Part shown: piece after piece, positions 10,588-22,866 of the stretch | Layout: the number at the start of each line of letters is the position of its first letter | Position numbering within the stretch: position 1 is the first letter of the stretch | Assembly: GCF_001625215.2 (NCBI RefSeq) | Contig: NC_030389.2 | Location: 4,686,930 to 4,750,929 of the forward strand | Length of the DNA: 64,000 nt | Source of the DNA: Daucus carota subsp. sativus | Taxonomy: Eukaryota > Streptophyta > Magnoliopsida > Apiales > Apiaceae | Reading direction: 5' to 3' | The notes under the pieces: generated by a model | The model's database searches: none | Told to the model about the DNA's origin: nothing | The model's input: only the letters and a program-made list of their open reading frames with translations | Program-made: the position numbers and the translations under genes

Positions 10588-11811
10588 TCACATGTAAAGA
10601 AAAGGTGTTTGCTTACATAGGATACAAAATACAGACAAAACAAGACATACTGTAATAACAACGAATGATTTAGCACCGACATATCGGATGACTTCTAATC
10701 CTCTATCCATAACCTCATCATGAACTAAATAAAAACCTCTCCTCAAACCAAAAACGAGCTTTCTCAAGAAAAAAGCCATAAAAGATCTAGTTGTTTCATA
10801 TGTCACCCTCCTAGTCATACCAAGCACAAATCTCCTATTACTTGGAACCGACAATGTAGACGAAAAACTACTAACCCAATCGGTATTCTGAATATCAAAA
10901 GACGATATCTTCTCTTGCAAGCTTCTTGCATTCTGATCAAAAAGCGCATCAACAGTAGCCCTTGGAGAACCAATAGTTTCAATAACACCACTCGAAGGGT
11001 TCGAATCCGAATTCGGTCTCGTCAAAACTTCGTGTGTCGTCTTCACAAGAGTTTCCACTGCACCATTACAAACCGAAACAAACACATCTCTCACTCTCCC
11101 TTGATGCTTCGGATTAGTCAATCCCGAAAACATATCATCATACACATTAACACTCATTGTCCTATCTAAATAAACACCCACCGCAGTACTCACAAACGCC
11201 TTAATATACTCCGCTACAACAACCTTACACCTCTCATCACACATTACATCAACCACCCAATCCGGTAACCTTGATCCAACCGAAACAACCCCCTTATTCG
11301 TCCGAGACCCCAAAACCAAATTCTTCGCGAAACTCCCAGCAACAACGGACACAAAACCCGTCCCAGCACTACTAGTCATTTTATCAAACACCCTATCTGC
11401 AAACCCAAGAACCCCTCCATTCTCATCCTCAATTCCCCCCCTACACCCCCTCAAAACCCCCAATGTCACCGCCTCAGAAGCTCTCGACAACGACATCGAA
11501 AACTCATCACACCTAGCAATTTTCGACAACTGGGTCAGACTATGCGGAATTTGATCACAATCAGATTGCAGAAACTCCTTCATATCTTTCGAAACAACCC
11601 CAATTGCCTCGGCAGAATCAGAAACCATTTCAATTACTGAAACAAGGGTGCCCATCAGCTTAGCAAGCCTCTTTCGTTTCTTGATTATAGAGGGAAAGTT
11701 GTAAACTTTATATAAACCATAGCCTGAAACACCGAGAGCTGCTAAGATAATTAATAATTTTTTCTTTTTGTGGGTGATTTGGAGACCCTTTTGGCTGAAT
11801 TGAAGATCCAT
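10588..11811 (-). CDS. PP2A10: PHLOEM PROTEIN 2-LIKE A10-type membrane protein
   Basis: Single-exon frame of 407 residues starting MDLQFSQKGLQITHKKKK, where a basic stretch precedes a hydrophobic segment (LLIILAALGVSGYGLYKVY, residues 19-37). A further hydrophobic segment near the C-terminus (VVITVCLVLSVFCILC) suggests two membrane anchors. The middle contains VIEMVSDSAEAIGVVSKDMK, SLTQLSKIARCDEFSMSLSR and GFVSVVAGSFAKNLVLG, which I recognise from plant proteins annotated PHLOEM PROTEIN 2-LIKE A10. These share little with the phloem lectin PP2, and their role is not established. Length and intronless structure match that family. The start is the first ATG, with a stop-rich leader upstream. 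Confidence 0.82.
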   Translation of the reverse strand: MDLQFSQKGLQITHKKKKLLIILAALGVSGYGLYKVYNFPSIIKKRKRLAKLMGTLVSVIEMVSDSAEAIGVVSKDMKEFLQSDCDQIPHSLTQLSKIARCDEFSMSLSRASEAVTLGVLRGCRGGIEDENGGVLGFADRVFDKMTSSAGTGFVSVVAGSFAKNLVLGSRTNKGVVSVGSRLPDWVVDVMCDERCKVVVAEYIKAFVSTAVGVYLDRTMSVNVYDDMFSGLTNPKHQGRVRDVFVSVCNGAVETLVKTTHEVLTRPNSDSNPSSGVIETIGSPRATVDALFDQNARSLQEKISSFDIQNTDWVSSFSSTLSVPSNRRFVLGMTRRVTYETTRSFMAFFLRKLVFGLRRGFYLVHDEVMDRGLEVIRYVGAKSFVVITVCLVLSVFCILCKQTPFLYM

Positions 11812-12370
11812 GTGAAAATCTAGAGCCTAGAACGAGTTTGAATTTGTTCTTGTTTTTCTTGTTGAAAGCGAAGGGTTTGATGGATATTGTTTTGTCCGGT
11901 AGTAATTAATGCCTCTTCCCCGTTAAATAAAAAATATTTATTTGTGTGAAAAATAAGCATAAAACTAACTTAAATCGAGAATTTTGTTATGACAAAAAAA
12001 AATCGAGAATTTTGTAGTATGTATTTTATTAAAAAAATATATTTTATTTTTATGATTTTTTAATAAAAAATTAATTACAACACTATTTTTTTTATATTTT
12101 TAATAATTCATAAATAATCTATAATATAATTTATGTTGAGCTCGCCTTTATTAGCAAACTCTTAAGAAAAGCCTTTCTAAAAAGGAATTAGAAAAAAAAA
12201 AGTAATTGACACTAAAATTATATATAAAACAGTTTTTCACGGGAGTCAAAATATAATAAATAAAAATTTGGATAATTTGAAACCATGCAACTCTTAATTG
12301 CATATATGCTCATTATAGAAAGAATTGAAAACCTGAGTTTAATTCTTTGCAAGTAAAGCGGGAACTTTCA
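11812..12370. other. AT-rich intergenic
   Basis: Promoter side of the PP2-A10-like gene. AT-rich, with no gene or clear element. Confidence 0.5.
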
Positions 12371-12583
12371 CCCTGTTCCCGAGTTTTAAACATGGAGGAA
12401 AGCAAGTGAAGAGAAAGTAAAGTTATCTAACTTTCACTCCTATTCGTAGACGAAAGCAAGTGAAGATAGTGCAAATATAGCATAATTTCACTCCAAAATT
12501 TTCGCTCCAAAAGTGGGATGACTTGCTTTCACTTACATTCACTTGCTTTCTCTCCTGAAAAAACTCGGGAGCAAGGCCTTTAT
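12371..12583. mobile_element. Foldback MITE of unassigned family
   Basis: The left part, CCTGTTCCCGAGTTTT followed by GGAGGAAAGCAAGTGAA, is matched in reverse complement by the right part, CCTTGCTCCCGAGTTTT followed by GGAGAGAAAGCAAGTGAA. The AAGCAAGTGAA word recurs internally. The ends form a hairpin of at least 45 bp over a segment of about 210 bp. No clear target duplication could be fixed, so the family stays open. Confidence 0.65.
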
Positions 12584-12930
12584 GTTGCCAACCATGACAA
12601 AACTATTAATACAATCTTGGAACTTGCAAATGAAAAATAAAATCAAGCACAAGCTTGCATAGCAAATAATATTTGTACCTGTACATTGATTGGAAGAGCT
12701 AAAAGGGAAGGACTAACAAGTACACTCATGCATAATATAATCATACTTTCCCTTTAATCTAATGAAATGAAAAAAAAAAAAAAACACAAAACATTTGCAC
12801 ATTGGATTTATCAGTATCCACTCCATATGCACTTAGATGACATTTTTTTAAGGTTAAAGACATTGCAAGCATTACTACTGATTTCATATGATGTCTGCAG
12901 TCCTTAAGATGAAGAGTAGAATTTGTTATG

Positions 12931-15868
12931 CTAGATAACTCTTTTGCTACCTGATCTTGATTCTGGATTGTCACTTCTGTCGGTGTCGTAGGATTCAAAA
13001 TCTGCACTGCCTGCTTGACTTCTCCGATGTCTTCGTTCCTAAAAACCATCAGATTTCAAGTTAGGCCTACTTTGAAGTTACAGTTAAGATAGCATTCATG
13101 CACAGCACAAAAAATGAACTACATTCATTTAAGAAATTGCAAAGTAGCTTTTTTTATATCAGTAGGTGGTACAACTGTTCGAGTAAAGAAAATTGACCTC
13201 TCGTGGTATTGGATATTCTTCTGATTCAAGCATACGAACAACTTGGCTCATCTTTGGTCTCTTGTTAGAATCTGGATCAACACACCGTAAAGCAGTTAAG
13301 AGAGCTCGTTTTAGGGCTCTTGTAGATGGTCTTGTTTCAATATTTGGATCCACCACTTCATCTGAACGCCTAGTTCCTACCATCATTTTAAGCCACTCTA
13401 CTAAATTAACCTGAAAACAAGTTGTAACAATAGTTAGGTCTGCAACTTCAAAATCTAGAAGCATCTACTGCAAATTGGAAACATAAAAACAAAGGTAAAG
13501 ACTTGAACAAATAGGTATTCTATTCTCCACCTATAGAAGAATGAGTTATAGTTTATTTCGAGGCAAATGAATTTACAGAAACATAAATACACATGCCCCT
13601 GTGCCCCCAATAGGGTTCAAACTGTCTTCCTTTTATTGGTATCTGCTGGGCTAATAATTGCAAATAGTATAACTAAGTTATATGGCTCAGCTTTAATTTT
13701 TAAGAATATAAAAGGAACCAAGTTTCCTTGAATAGCCAGAGAGATTAGTAAGTAGACTATGGCAAAGATGGATTCTGGGAGGCAGAATATCCATTTACTT
13801 GTAAACTTAGAACTGTAAGAAAGTATTGGCCATGCATACAACTCTGAACCAAAAAAACATGGTTATTTAGCTGTGCAAGATATCCACCTTAGCATTTTTT
13901 TTATACAACTACGAAGCGAATGAGACGGGTGGTAAATAAAATGTTTTCTTCAATGACAAAAAAATCAGTTTCACTGATTTCAGGTACAGCTTCAATAAAT
14001 CTCACAAGAACTGTTAAACAGAATATGGAATATGTAACAACCAACAAATGAGTGGTTATCAAGTTGCGAAACCGAACATGTTTCATGTCAGAATTCTAGA
14101 ATTATCAATCTTGCGTGATTGCTTAATACCTCTTGAGCAGGACGGCCATAATCCACAGGGTCTCTGCCTGTGATTGCCTCTAAAAGCAATACCCCAAAGC
14201 TGTAAACATCACTCTTTTCGTTCAGAAGTCCCGTATTTGCATATTCTGGAGCTACATACCTATTTTAAGTTGAAGGAAAGACAATGACCATGAGATTATA
14301 TATAATAGTGATTTAATTTGGAAGCTGATTCACCAATACCAATTTTTTGGGCCAGTGGAAATTGTTTTTGCAAAAGACCAACAAGATCAGCATATGTAAT
14401 GAACAATCACAAGATATACTGACCCGAATGTTCCCATGACCCGAGTTGTAACATGGCTTTTTCCAGACCCAAGCAGCTTAGCCAGTCCGAAATCAGAAAC
14501 CTTGGCACTGAACTCATCATCAATTAGTATATTGCTGGATTTTATATCTCGGTGCACCACTTTTGGCTCAATTGCTTCATGTAAGTATGCAAGACTGCAT
14601 TCAACATACCACAGATTGAGATTGGGAGAGTCAAGCAAAAGATAGAGTTAAATGAACTTACGCTTTAGCTGTGCAAAGAAGAACCTTCATCCTAGCCTCC
14701 CAAGTAAGATAGCCATGCTGGCGCATATCCCCACGTAGCCATTGTTCTAAATTACCATTATTGACATATTCGTACACTAGCATCCTGAAGGTATTAAGGA
14801 TAAATGAGACCAGAACAGGTGTAACTAATGTGTAAAAGCAAAGTAAAGCCTAGAGGAAGTGACAGCAAGTTTGTAATCAAATGCTACGAGCATAAAACAG
14901 CACGGTAACTAGAAGAAGTCAACTTTTGCAAAGAATAAATACACAAGGTTTGTGTTAGCATGACAATTCATTCCCACAAATATAGTTAAATTTAAATAAC
15001 ATACCTGTGGGTTCCTTCGATGCAGTATCCCAGTAATCGTACTAAATTTTTATGGCGCACATGACCAATGGCTTCAACCTCAACACTGAATTCTTTCTCT
15101 GCTTGTCCCCTAGTACAGAAATACAAGTTTTAATGATAAGATAATTGAAAGAGGATGAACTGATGAACAAAGTTGTGAAGCTGGGAAAGCATAAAAAACA
15201 TACAAGTTATTGAAAAGTTTTTTGATTGCCACCGAGCTCCCATTAACCAAACATCCTCTATAAACAACCCCATAACCACCTTCACCGATAACATTATCCT
15301 TCGAAAATCGGTTGGTGGCAACTTCAAGGTCTCTTAATGTGAACCAGTGACCCCAACCCAAGTGAGAGAATTCAGGCAAACCGGTCAGTGGAGATGGGGC
15401 AGTTAGTTGGTGCGAAGAAGATGGCTTATCTGCAGGAAATGTACCAGAACTCCCTTCCCCAGAATGTGACCCATAACCATCTTTATCAATGTGATTGAAA
15501 GAACCTTGACTGCTATTATTATCTCCATTCTTCTTTTTGCCCATTCCTAGATGAACCAAAACTTTATCTGCTTCATTATCACTAGCTTTATCATGAATAG
15601 TGAGAAGAATCCCTTCACGTGGAACATATTCATTTGAAGAAACTTGTTCGACTTTTACTTCTTTAATTTCCTTTGAAACAGCTGGAATTCGGGTAAGAGG
15701 AATGATTTCTGTTATTTTTCTAGGTCTTTTTCTCGATGTAAAAAGAAATGCTGATACCAGGAGGATAACTACAATAAATAATCCCATTATGATTGCAATA
15801 AGTTCCCAGAGCTGGAGGCCAAAAACAGCTGTTTTCTTTGACAGTTCCTCGTTCAGATCAGTACCCAT
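12931..15868 (-). CDS. Receptor-like protein kinase (At5g18500-type)
   Basis: Seven coding exons (15204-15868, 15005-15109, 14662-14784, 14424-14594, 14130-14259, 13198-13410, 12931-13038) give 504 residues. A short outer N-terminus precedes one membrane span ([20 protein letters not shown]) and a basic stop-transfer (TSRKRPRK). Then come a Ser/Gly-rich linker and a Ser/Thr kinase with glycine loop [11 protein letters not shown], lysine in [14 protein letters not shown] catalytic loop, DFGLAKLL and APEYANTG. It ends in a basic, Ser-rich tail (ERRHRRSQ ... SGSKRVI). Length, short ectodomain and exon pattern match the plasma-membrane RLK group around Arabidopsis At5g18500. The start is preceded by a probable 5'UTR intron (acceptor near 15891). 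All catalytic motifs are present. Confidence 0.9.
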
Positions 15869-18188
15869 ATTGAATAGATGGAGACCAGATACCTAAAAAA
15901 TGCAACACAAGGAACTTAAAATGCAACTCTATCCATCAGAATGACCATCTGAGCAAGCTACTTTTCAGATATGATCAACCATTACAAGTTCAAGAACAAA
16001 TTTAGTATCTCCCATATTGTCTGCCATTACAAGTTCAAGCAAAAACTCATTGTCTTTGTACTCATTATTAGCATCCTCTCATTGAATTATGATTTATGAT
16101 TTACGGCTTCCATTAAAATCATCATTACATCAAACAAAAAACCACTACTTCCTCGAGCCACTAAAAAAATTTTACCAACCACCTAGAAATTGCACAAGGA
16201 TTAAAAACATAAAAATTACATAATGTGATTACCATATTTTAACAATAAGTAAAGATTAAAAAAAAAAACAAAAAACAAACAGCTTAGCAAATCAATAAAA
16301 TTTGTAACAACAATCTTCAAAACATCTCTAAAAGTAAGTATTGAAACAAACAATTTGTACCTTTTACTCAGAGTTGGGTTTCAAATCAGCAACTCACAGA
16401 GCCCAGATCTCAATCTTCTTATCAGCACACCATCTACTTAACTAATGCACCTAGCACCACCATCAGTGTATCTCTAATTAAACCAAACCTTATTAACATC
16501 CAAAACAAACAAAAAATCCCAACTTTAAGCCCACCCAACTTCAAAAAAACCACCTTTTTATGATCTCTTCACCCAGTAACTCTTAAAAGTGCTAAATGGG
16601 TGTTCAAATCTAAGCTTAAATGGACCTTTCTTGACAACACCCTCTACCCCACTTGTTTTCAAGAACCCAAAAGCCAAAAATAACAATTAAAACAACCCTG
16701 CATATACACAAGATAAATATGCAATTATATATACAGGAATGCTGGTGTTTTCAGTGTTAGGTGATAAAAAGGATTAGGAATTTTCTTGCAAAATCAAGAA
16801 AATGGAAAGGTGGTGTTTTTAATTTTGTGGGATATCTAGTGAATGGGACTGATTATCTCCAGGCCAGAAGTAATTAATCAGCAATGTGCATGCTAGTGAT
16901 GAGGTCAATTGCATTATAAAAATTGCAGCTTTTTGGTTTTTAAAAGTCACTAAAAAAGCTCTTGTGTACCAGAAAGGTTTCTTACTTTGTTGCCAAGACA
17001 GGCCAAACAATTTTTATAATGTTTTTTTAACAGATTATTCAAAAAAAAAAAAAGAAGAAACAGGATTTTGTAAAGTGTAGTTAAATAGTTTGTGATGGTA
17101 AGCTTGCATTTTGCAGTTTAAATGAATGTCAGAAGAGCTGCATTACAGGTTTTTTTTTTAATTAATCGTATCTTGTATTCAGTGTTGTTCTTGTGTAATA
17201 TTATTGTATCTTTCAATTTGGGCATATCAGAAATTTGGAAATCAAGAAATAAAAGTTAAACAACAATAAATTGAAACTGAAACAACAAACACAATAACAT
17301 TGTTGAATCAGTTATTTTAGTCATTAATTTTTCTATAATTGAATTTGAACAAAAACTGACCAAAAGTCTAGGAGTTGGTGTGCAATGTACTGTCTGTGAC
17401 AAGTCCGGTTATGGCAGGGACCGGTTAAATAACTGTCGTTAGATGAAATATCCAGCGATCAGGATTATAATAAAAGTTGAGTACATTCAACGTTTTTTAA
17501 TTGTTGAACGGTGAAAATGACCCGTCCACGTAGGTTAAATCCTGACCGCTGGATACGTATGTCAGGGAACTCGACCCATCAGTAACATGTTCAATTGTTC
17601 ATGTAGTCTCAACTCTCAACCATCAACTTTTAATATGTTCAGTTTAGGATTCCCAATAATGCCAAATAGTGTGTAAATATTTAAAGCATAATACATTGTC
17701 TCATTAGAATTCAACTAAAGAAAAAATATATATGAATGGCTCCTCCTCCTCCAGTGTTACTGTATCTCAGCGCTACAAAAGATATTTTCAAAAAATAATA
17801 TTAAGATTTTACTCAAATTACTTTTAGAAAATATTTAATAATGAGCTGCATGCTGGTCCTGAAAAGAGGGGGAAAAAAGAAAAGAAAAGAAAAGCTGTCA
17901 GACACTTCTGTGCTGGGCCTGCTGGCACATGCATGGTTGAACATGCCTTGCCTTATAACCTGTACCTAAACTGCTGTTAAGAACTCATCAAACCATTAAC
18001 ATTTTCTTTCAGCAACAGAAAAGAGCTATATACTTTCAACAACAGAAAAGAGCTGAAACTTCCAAACTGGCATCAGGAATTTCAGTCATCGATGGCAAAG
18101 AAACTGGAAGAAACTGGAAGAGCTATATACTTGTAATATTTTACCAATATGAACCTAAAAAGTTTCTAATGGATTCTTAAGACTATAC
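15869..18188. other. Upstream region of the receptor kinase; no gene
   Basis: The first part probably holds a 5'UTR intron and leader of the kinase gene. Positions 17440-17560 contain a weak inverted repeat (ATCCAGCGATCAGGATT against AATCCTGACCGCTGGAT). No coding frame is convincing. Confidence 0.45.
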
Positions 18189-18745
18189 AGGACTTCAACC
18201 TAGGATAGACCTCTCCTGTTTCAACGCTAGCTTATCGGCAACCAAGAAATTCAATTTAAAATATTCAGTCACAGTTTACTAAGTAACAAAACATCAGGTG
18301 AGATTGTTTGTGTGTGTGTCATAAACAATGTAGTAATCTAAGTGATACAAAAAAAAAGGCCCACTTATTTATTTCATAGTACTAAATAAACAAGGAAGTT
18401 GTTCTCTTGGGAACTTGGGAAGGCCCAGACTTTAAATACATACTTGTAATTTTATACTTAAAACATTTTCTGCCGAATTTATATGACAAGAGGGAGCTTC
18501 AGCCTTCAGCCTAGACCAGACTTCCCTAGTCCAACGCTAGCTTAACCCGCAACCAAGAAACGCAGACATGCTGTATATAAAATATTCAATCACACGATAC
18601 AAATCAACAAAACATCAGCACACACAGCTCAGATGTTTGTGTGTGTTGGGCACTATTAAATTAGTATCAGATGTAGCAGCTCATGAATGATGTAGTCGTT
18701 TATTATATAAAAAAAAACTCACTTATTTTATTTATACTAAATTTT
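18189..18745. repeat. Diverged tandem duplication, unit about 310 bp
   Basis: The segment around 18189-18400 recurs at about 18507-18745. Both share CAACGCTAGCTTA (18223 and 18533), GCAACCAAGAAA, TATAAAATATTCA or its variant, AACAAAACATCAG, TTTGTGTGTGT and a final A-run with CACTTATTT. The copies differ at many positions, so the duplication is old. It lies in the 3' flank of the NEAP gene. Confidence 0.7.
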
Positions 18746-18976
18746 AAAAACTTATCAGTGAATCTTACATCTATAGCGACATGCCAGCAAGATGCACCTG
18801 CATCTTATTTTAGAGGAACAAAACAATAATATGTTGGCCATCTAATATAAATAATCCCTCCATTGTTTAAATCGGTATAATAAGCCAGCTATCTACAGCT
18901 TTGCTGAGTTGCCTAGTAATTGACTTCTATCTGATAGAGTAATGCATTTTAACAAGTATTCTAAAACAAGCAGTAT

Positions 18977-21900
18977 TTACCGCTTGGAAAACAAGACCAA
19001 GATCAACATCGACATGGTAACTACAATCTTGAATCCAGGGCTTTCCCAAAAATTTTGTTTATCGACACCAGAAACCTCGGCTTGTTGCTTTGTTGCCAAC
19101 TGATCTCTCAACTCTTTTAGTGCTTTATCTCGTCGCTCACCCATCTGTAATTAAAAGTAGAATCAGAATTCAGACGCAAAGTTGAGAGCAGGATTCACTT
19201 TGCAATATTAACTTTCAAATTCTTTATTATCATTATATAGTGATAATTTTGTACAACCACAATATATAAGGTCTATTTCATTAATTTTATTGAGAACTTC
19301 CTACATTTCGATGTACTAATTTTATTTATTTGTCTAATAGTTGGTGATGAGGCTCGGGCAATATATTGGATAAGCACAGGAAGGGAAATTGCATACGTGT
19401 ATCATATCTCAGTTCATCTTATGGATATGTACATTGACAAGAAAGTAAAATGAATAATATTGAATCTTGATCACAAATTATAATATTGGCGGTAGGATAG
19501 ATTGCATTACTTTTTGAAGTCTTCGTGTTTGTGCACGAGCTTCCTGGAGGCAAAATTCCAACTTTAAAACCCTTTTCCTCAATTCCTGATCAGCTCTCCG
19601 GTGTTTCTCTAACTGTCAAACAAATAATTGTAAAGCATAAATAAAAACCATGCATAATGCACAATAAAGTTACATAGGGGTTGTGGCAAACTATGGAGCG
19701 TAAAATATAAAGAAATGACCATACCTGTGACTCTAATTCCTTTGATTTTAGCTCCCAATGAGTATTCAAGATATGAATTTCACGCTTCAGGTTCAAGATT
19801 TCTTCATCTTTAGCACTCAAAAGCTTATTAATCTTGTCAAAATTCCTTGGTGCAGCAACCTCATCCAATATCCTCCTCAACTCCCGATCACCACTTGATC
19901 CAGCTTTAGCTACCGCTTGCATAATGTCCTGTTCCATTCTTAATACCTCATCTTTCAGTTCTGTATGTGAGGATTCCCTTGCTTTAAGATCCTTTTGCAA
20001 AACATTTAATTGCTCTCCCAATTTATGAACCCGAATTTCATGCTCCCTTAAGGAGCTATTTTTCTCATCCAATTCCTTCAAAAGAACCAAACATTGGAGC
20101 TGCGAAGTCTGAGCCAGCACGGCTCTTGCATCTGCACTTTCTTGAGTACTTGCAAGCTGTATTCTGATTTCATCCAAGTCTTTGAGGTACTGCAGCATAG
20201 TAAGAAACTTTGTTACGAGTTGATGTATGCAAGCATGTATGTATTATAAGAGAGATCATTACTTCGTTGAAATATAGTTGAAATGGTGCAAGGATATGCA
20301 TCTTTTGAGACATGTCTTTTTGATAGACATGTCTTTTTGAAATATACTTGCAATATGTAAAAACACCAGCCTCTTAGTCAATTAGTCTGACCAATATGAA
20401 AATATGAAGTTCCCTGAAACATTGAATTAAATATCACATCCATCAAGAGAATTCCCTACTTTGTAGTACACTAGTATTTATGAAATATTTTGGAAGGAAC
20501 CCAAACTATATGATCCATAACTCTATAGAAAAATTATACTTATATTGGCTAATGTCTCGTGAAAATTTGCATTGTATGATCATCAACAAGTTCAAACTAT
20601 TATGACCTATGCTGCTACAGATTCTCCTCACAACTTCATAAGCAGTGGTCAGCATCTTGATTCAATTTAATACCATTCCGGCTTCAAATATTCACAATGA
20701 AATTCAAGGTCCTCGAGTCTACTATCTACAACAACATACAATATATGGCAGATAATCTAGACTCTCTGAGCCAAATCTTTCACAAAATTAGTGCTCAATA
20801 TATGACAAATGAGCTTAACCAAATTAGAAAGTTAATTGAATTCTTTAACTAAAAGAACCTGCATGTGAAGAAAGCCTTGGGGGTTAATTTATACTTACTG
20901 CTCAAAAGTAAAGGTAATATCAGAAAACATACTTCAAGGCAATGATGTCATGCTGTATCTAGAGAAGAACCAATGAACCAATCATAAGGTATATGATCTC
21001 TCACTATATCTCTACCATAGAATGGAAATAAAACCAAACATAGATGTAGACAAGTAATACACAGCTGGTGGTACCAAGAATTGTCTAACGTCATTAATCA
21101 TCTTTGATATCGTTAATGCAAACAAAACAAAGTTCTGGCTTGTAACATATATAGAGTCACTTGGTAGCCCTAATGATTACTCAGAATGCTGTACTACATT
21201 TGGGCAAAATCGTAGCGAAATCAATTCTCATTATGCAGTTTACAAATGTATCAAAACAATCCAGGATCCTAACTCTTTAATCCACAACTCCAGGATCGAT
21301 GATTCTTCAAAATACAGTGTTTTACTGGACTGGACAGATATCGCTAAGCTAACAAAATTTAGAAAGAAACTTTTCTTATATATTTCGGGGTACAAAAGAT
21401 ATATCCAGATCATGATATGAAGGAAGATCATTCTAGCTCTCTGCTCTCCGCAAACAAAAACAAAAACCAACATCCCAAAAACATTCCGACACAAAATTAG
21501 CCCAAGTATGCAATGAAGTAAATAAATCCAAAACGTCTACTTTTCAGCTTTTCAATAAAAAGCTTGATGCTAGAAGTAATAAAGATGTCAAAAAAAAAAG
21601 TCCTCGAAACATAAGGTGTCTACTTCTTACCTTGTCGGCAGTAGAGGCTGTTGCTTGAAGCTGTCCATTTTTCTCATCCAAGCTCTTTCGTAATCTACAT
21701 ACCTCTTCTTCCATATTCTTCGCTTTAGTTTCCACTTCCTGCAGAAGCGCACAAAAGTTACAAAACAGCCAGCCAGCCAGAAGTTCCATGAACTATCTAC
21801 TTTATTTAGGGAATTGCCAACAAATTGACTTATAAGTTATACCTGTCTAGTCAAGGTTTCGCGAACAAAGGACTGTTCCCGACTAGCAAGTCTGCTGCGC

Positions 21901-22866
21901 ACATCCTTCAACTCGGTGGCTAGAGACACCACATTACGCCGAAAACTCTGATTCTTCTCATTCAAATCCTTCAGTAATGGATCAATTTCTCTAACACTAG
22001 CCATTAACACATTTAACAAAAGTGACTCAAATTCTGCAAATCACACTAAATTAAGCCCACCAGTTATCCATCTCTCTGCCAGACAACGTATCTGCATGTC
22101 AAATCACTAAATTTAATTCATTTTCCACGAAAAAAATTTCAAAATTCAACACATACATCAACGTCAAGATAGTAGATAACTATTAATTATAGAGACAAAG
22201 ACAAGTTTTTCTTTATTAATAAATAATAGATTAAAAGTAAAATAAAAAAATGAGGATGGAATTAATTAACACCACAAGTTTTGTAAGAAATGACAAAGAA
22301 AGTGCGCTTAATAACCTACAGAGCAGAGAGAGAGCATCATGATTCATGATCAGTGAGAAACCAAAGAATCTCATAAAGATGTACAATAATACACACACAT
22401 ACTTACAAATATACATATGAGACAAAATAATATGATACTACCCCGTTCCTTAATACTTTTCATGTATGCTTCCGTCACGCTTCCAACATACACTTTTAAT
22501 CATTAATATCTTTAATTTCATATTAATATTAAATAAAAAATTCACAACAGTATTAAAATACTCATAAATACGAATCAAACAAAACACTGGTAACTATATT
22601 TAGAATTAAACGTAGATTAGTAATTTGTCTCGTATTAGACATATCAAACAAGAAACATAGAAACAAACGAGGAAGTAGTGATTATAAAAAGAAACGGAGG
22701 GAGCAATGAAACGAAACAAAACAAGAAATAATCAATCATTCAAAAGGAGAATCTACACTAATTTAATATCTCTACTACTCCTCCGTAATAAATAATAAAA
22801 TAATCACATAATATTATATTACATACCGGTGGTTACACGCCGGAACTGCATCGGCGGCGAGAGCAT
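18977..22866 (-). CDS. NEAP: Nuclear envelope-associated protein (NEAP family)
   Basis: Six exons (22827-22866, 21843-22033, 21631-21738, 19725-20189, 19511-19612, 18977-19144) encode 357 residues, beginning [19 protein letters not shown]. Nearly the whole protein is coiled coil: [60 protein letters not shown] and [21 protein letters not shown] basic patch ([14 protein letters not shown]) may act in nuclear import. The C-terminus, [20 protein letters not shown] followed by LFSKR, is a tail anchor. These features match Arabidopsis NEAP1-3, plant proteins of the inner nuclear membrane linked to SUN proteins and chromatin organisation. The short first exon was placed by frame, giving a longer N-terminus than the internal Met in [11 protein letters not shown] would. 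Confidence 0.92.
22439..22705. mobile_element. Possible degraded Stowaway-like MITE
   Basis: The left end TACCCCGTTCCTTAATAC and the right end GAAACGGAGGGAGCA are rough inverted counterparts, with AT-rich filling. The right TA flank is missing and the match is short, so this is tentative. It lies just upstream of the NEAP second exon, within intron 1. Confidence 0.35.

Noticed and set aside
17440-17560. Weak inverted repeat (ATCCAGCGATCAGGATT and partner)
   Set aside because: Only about 17 bp pair and no flanking duplication was found, so no element is called.
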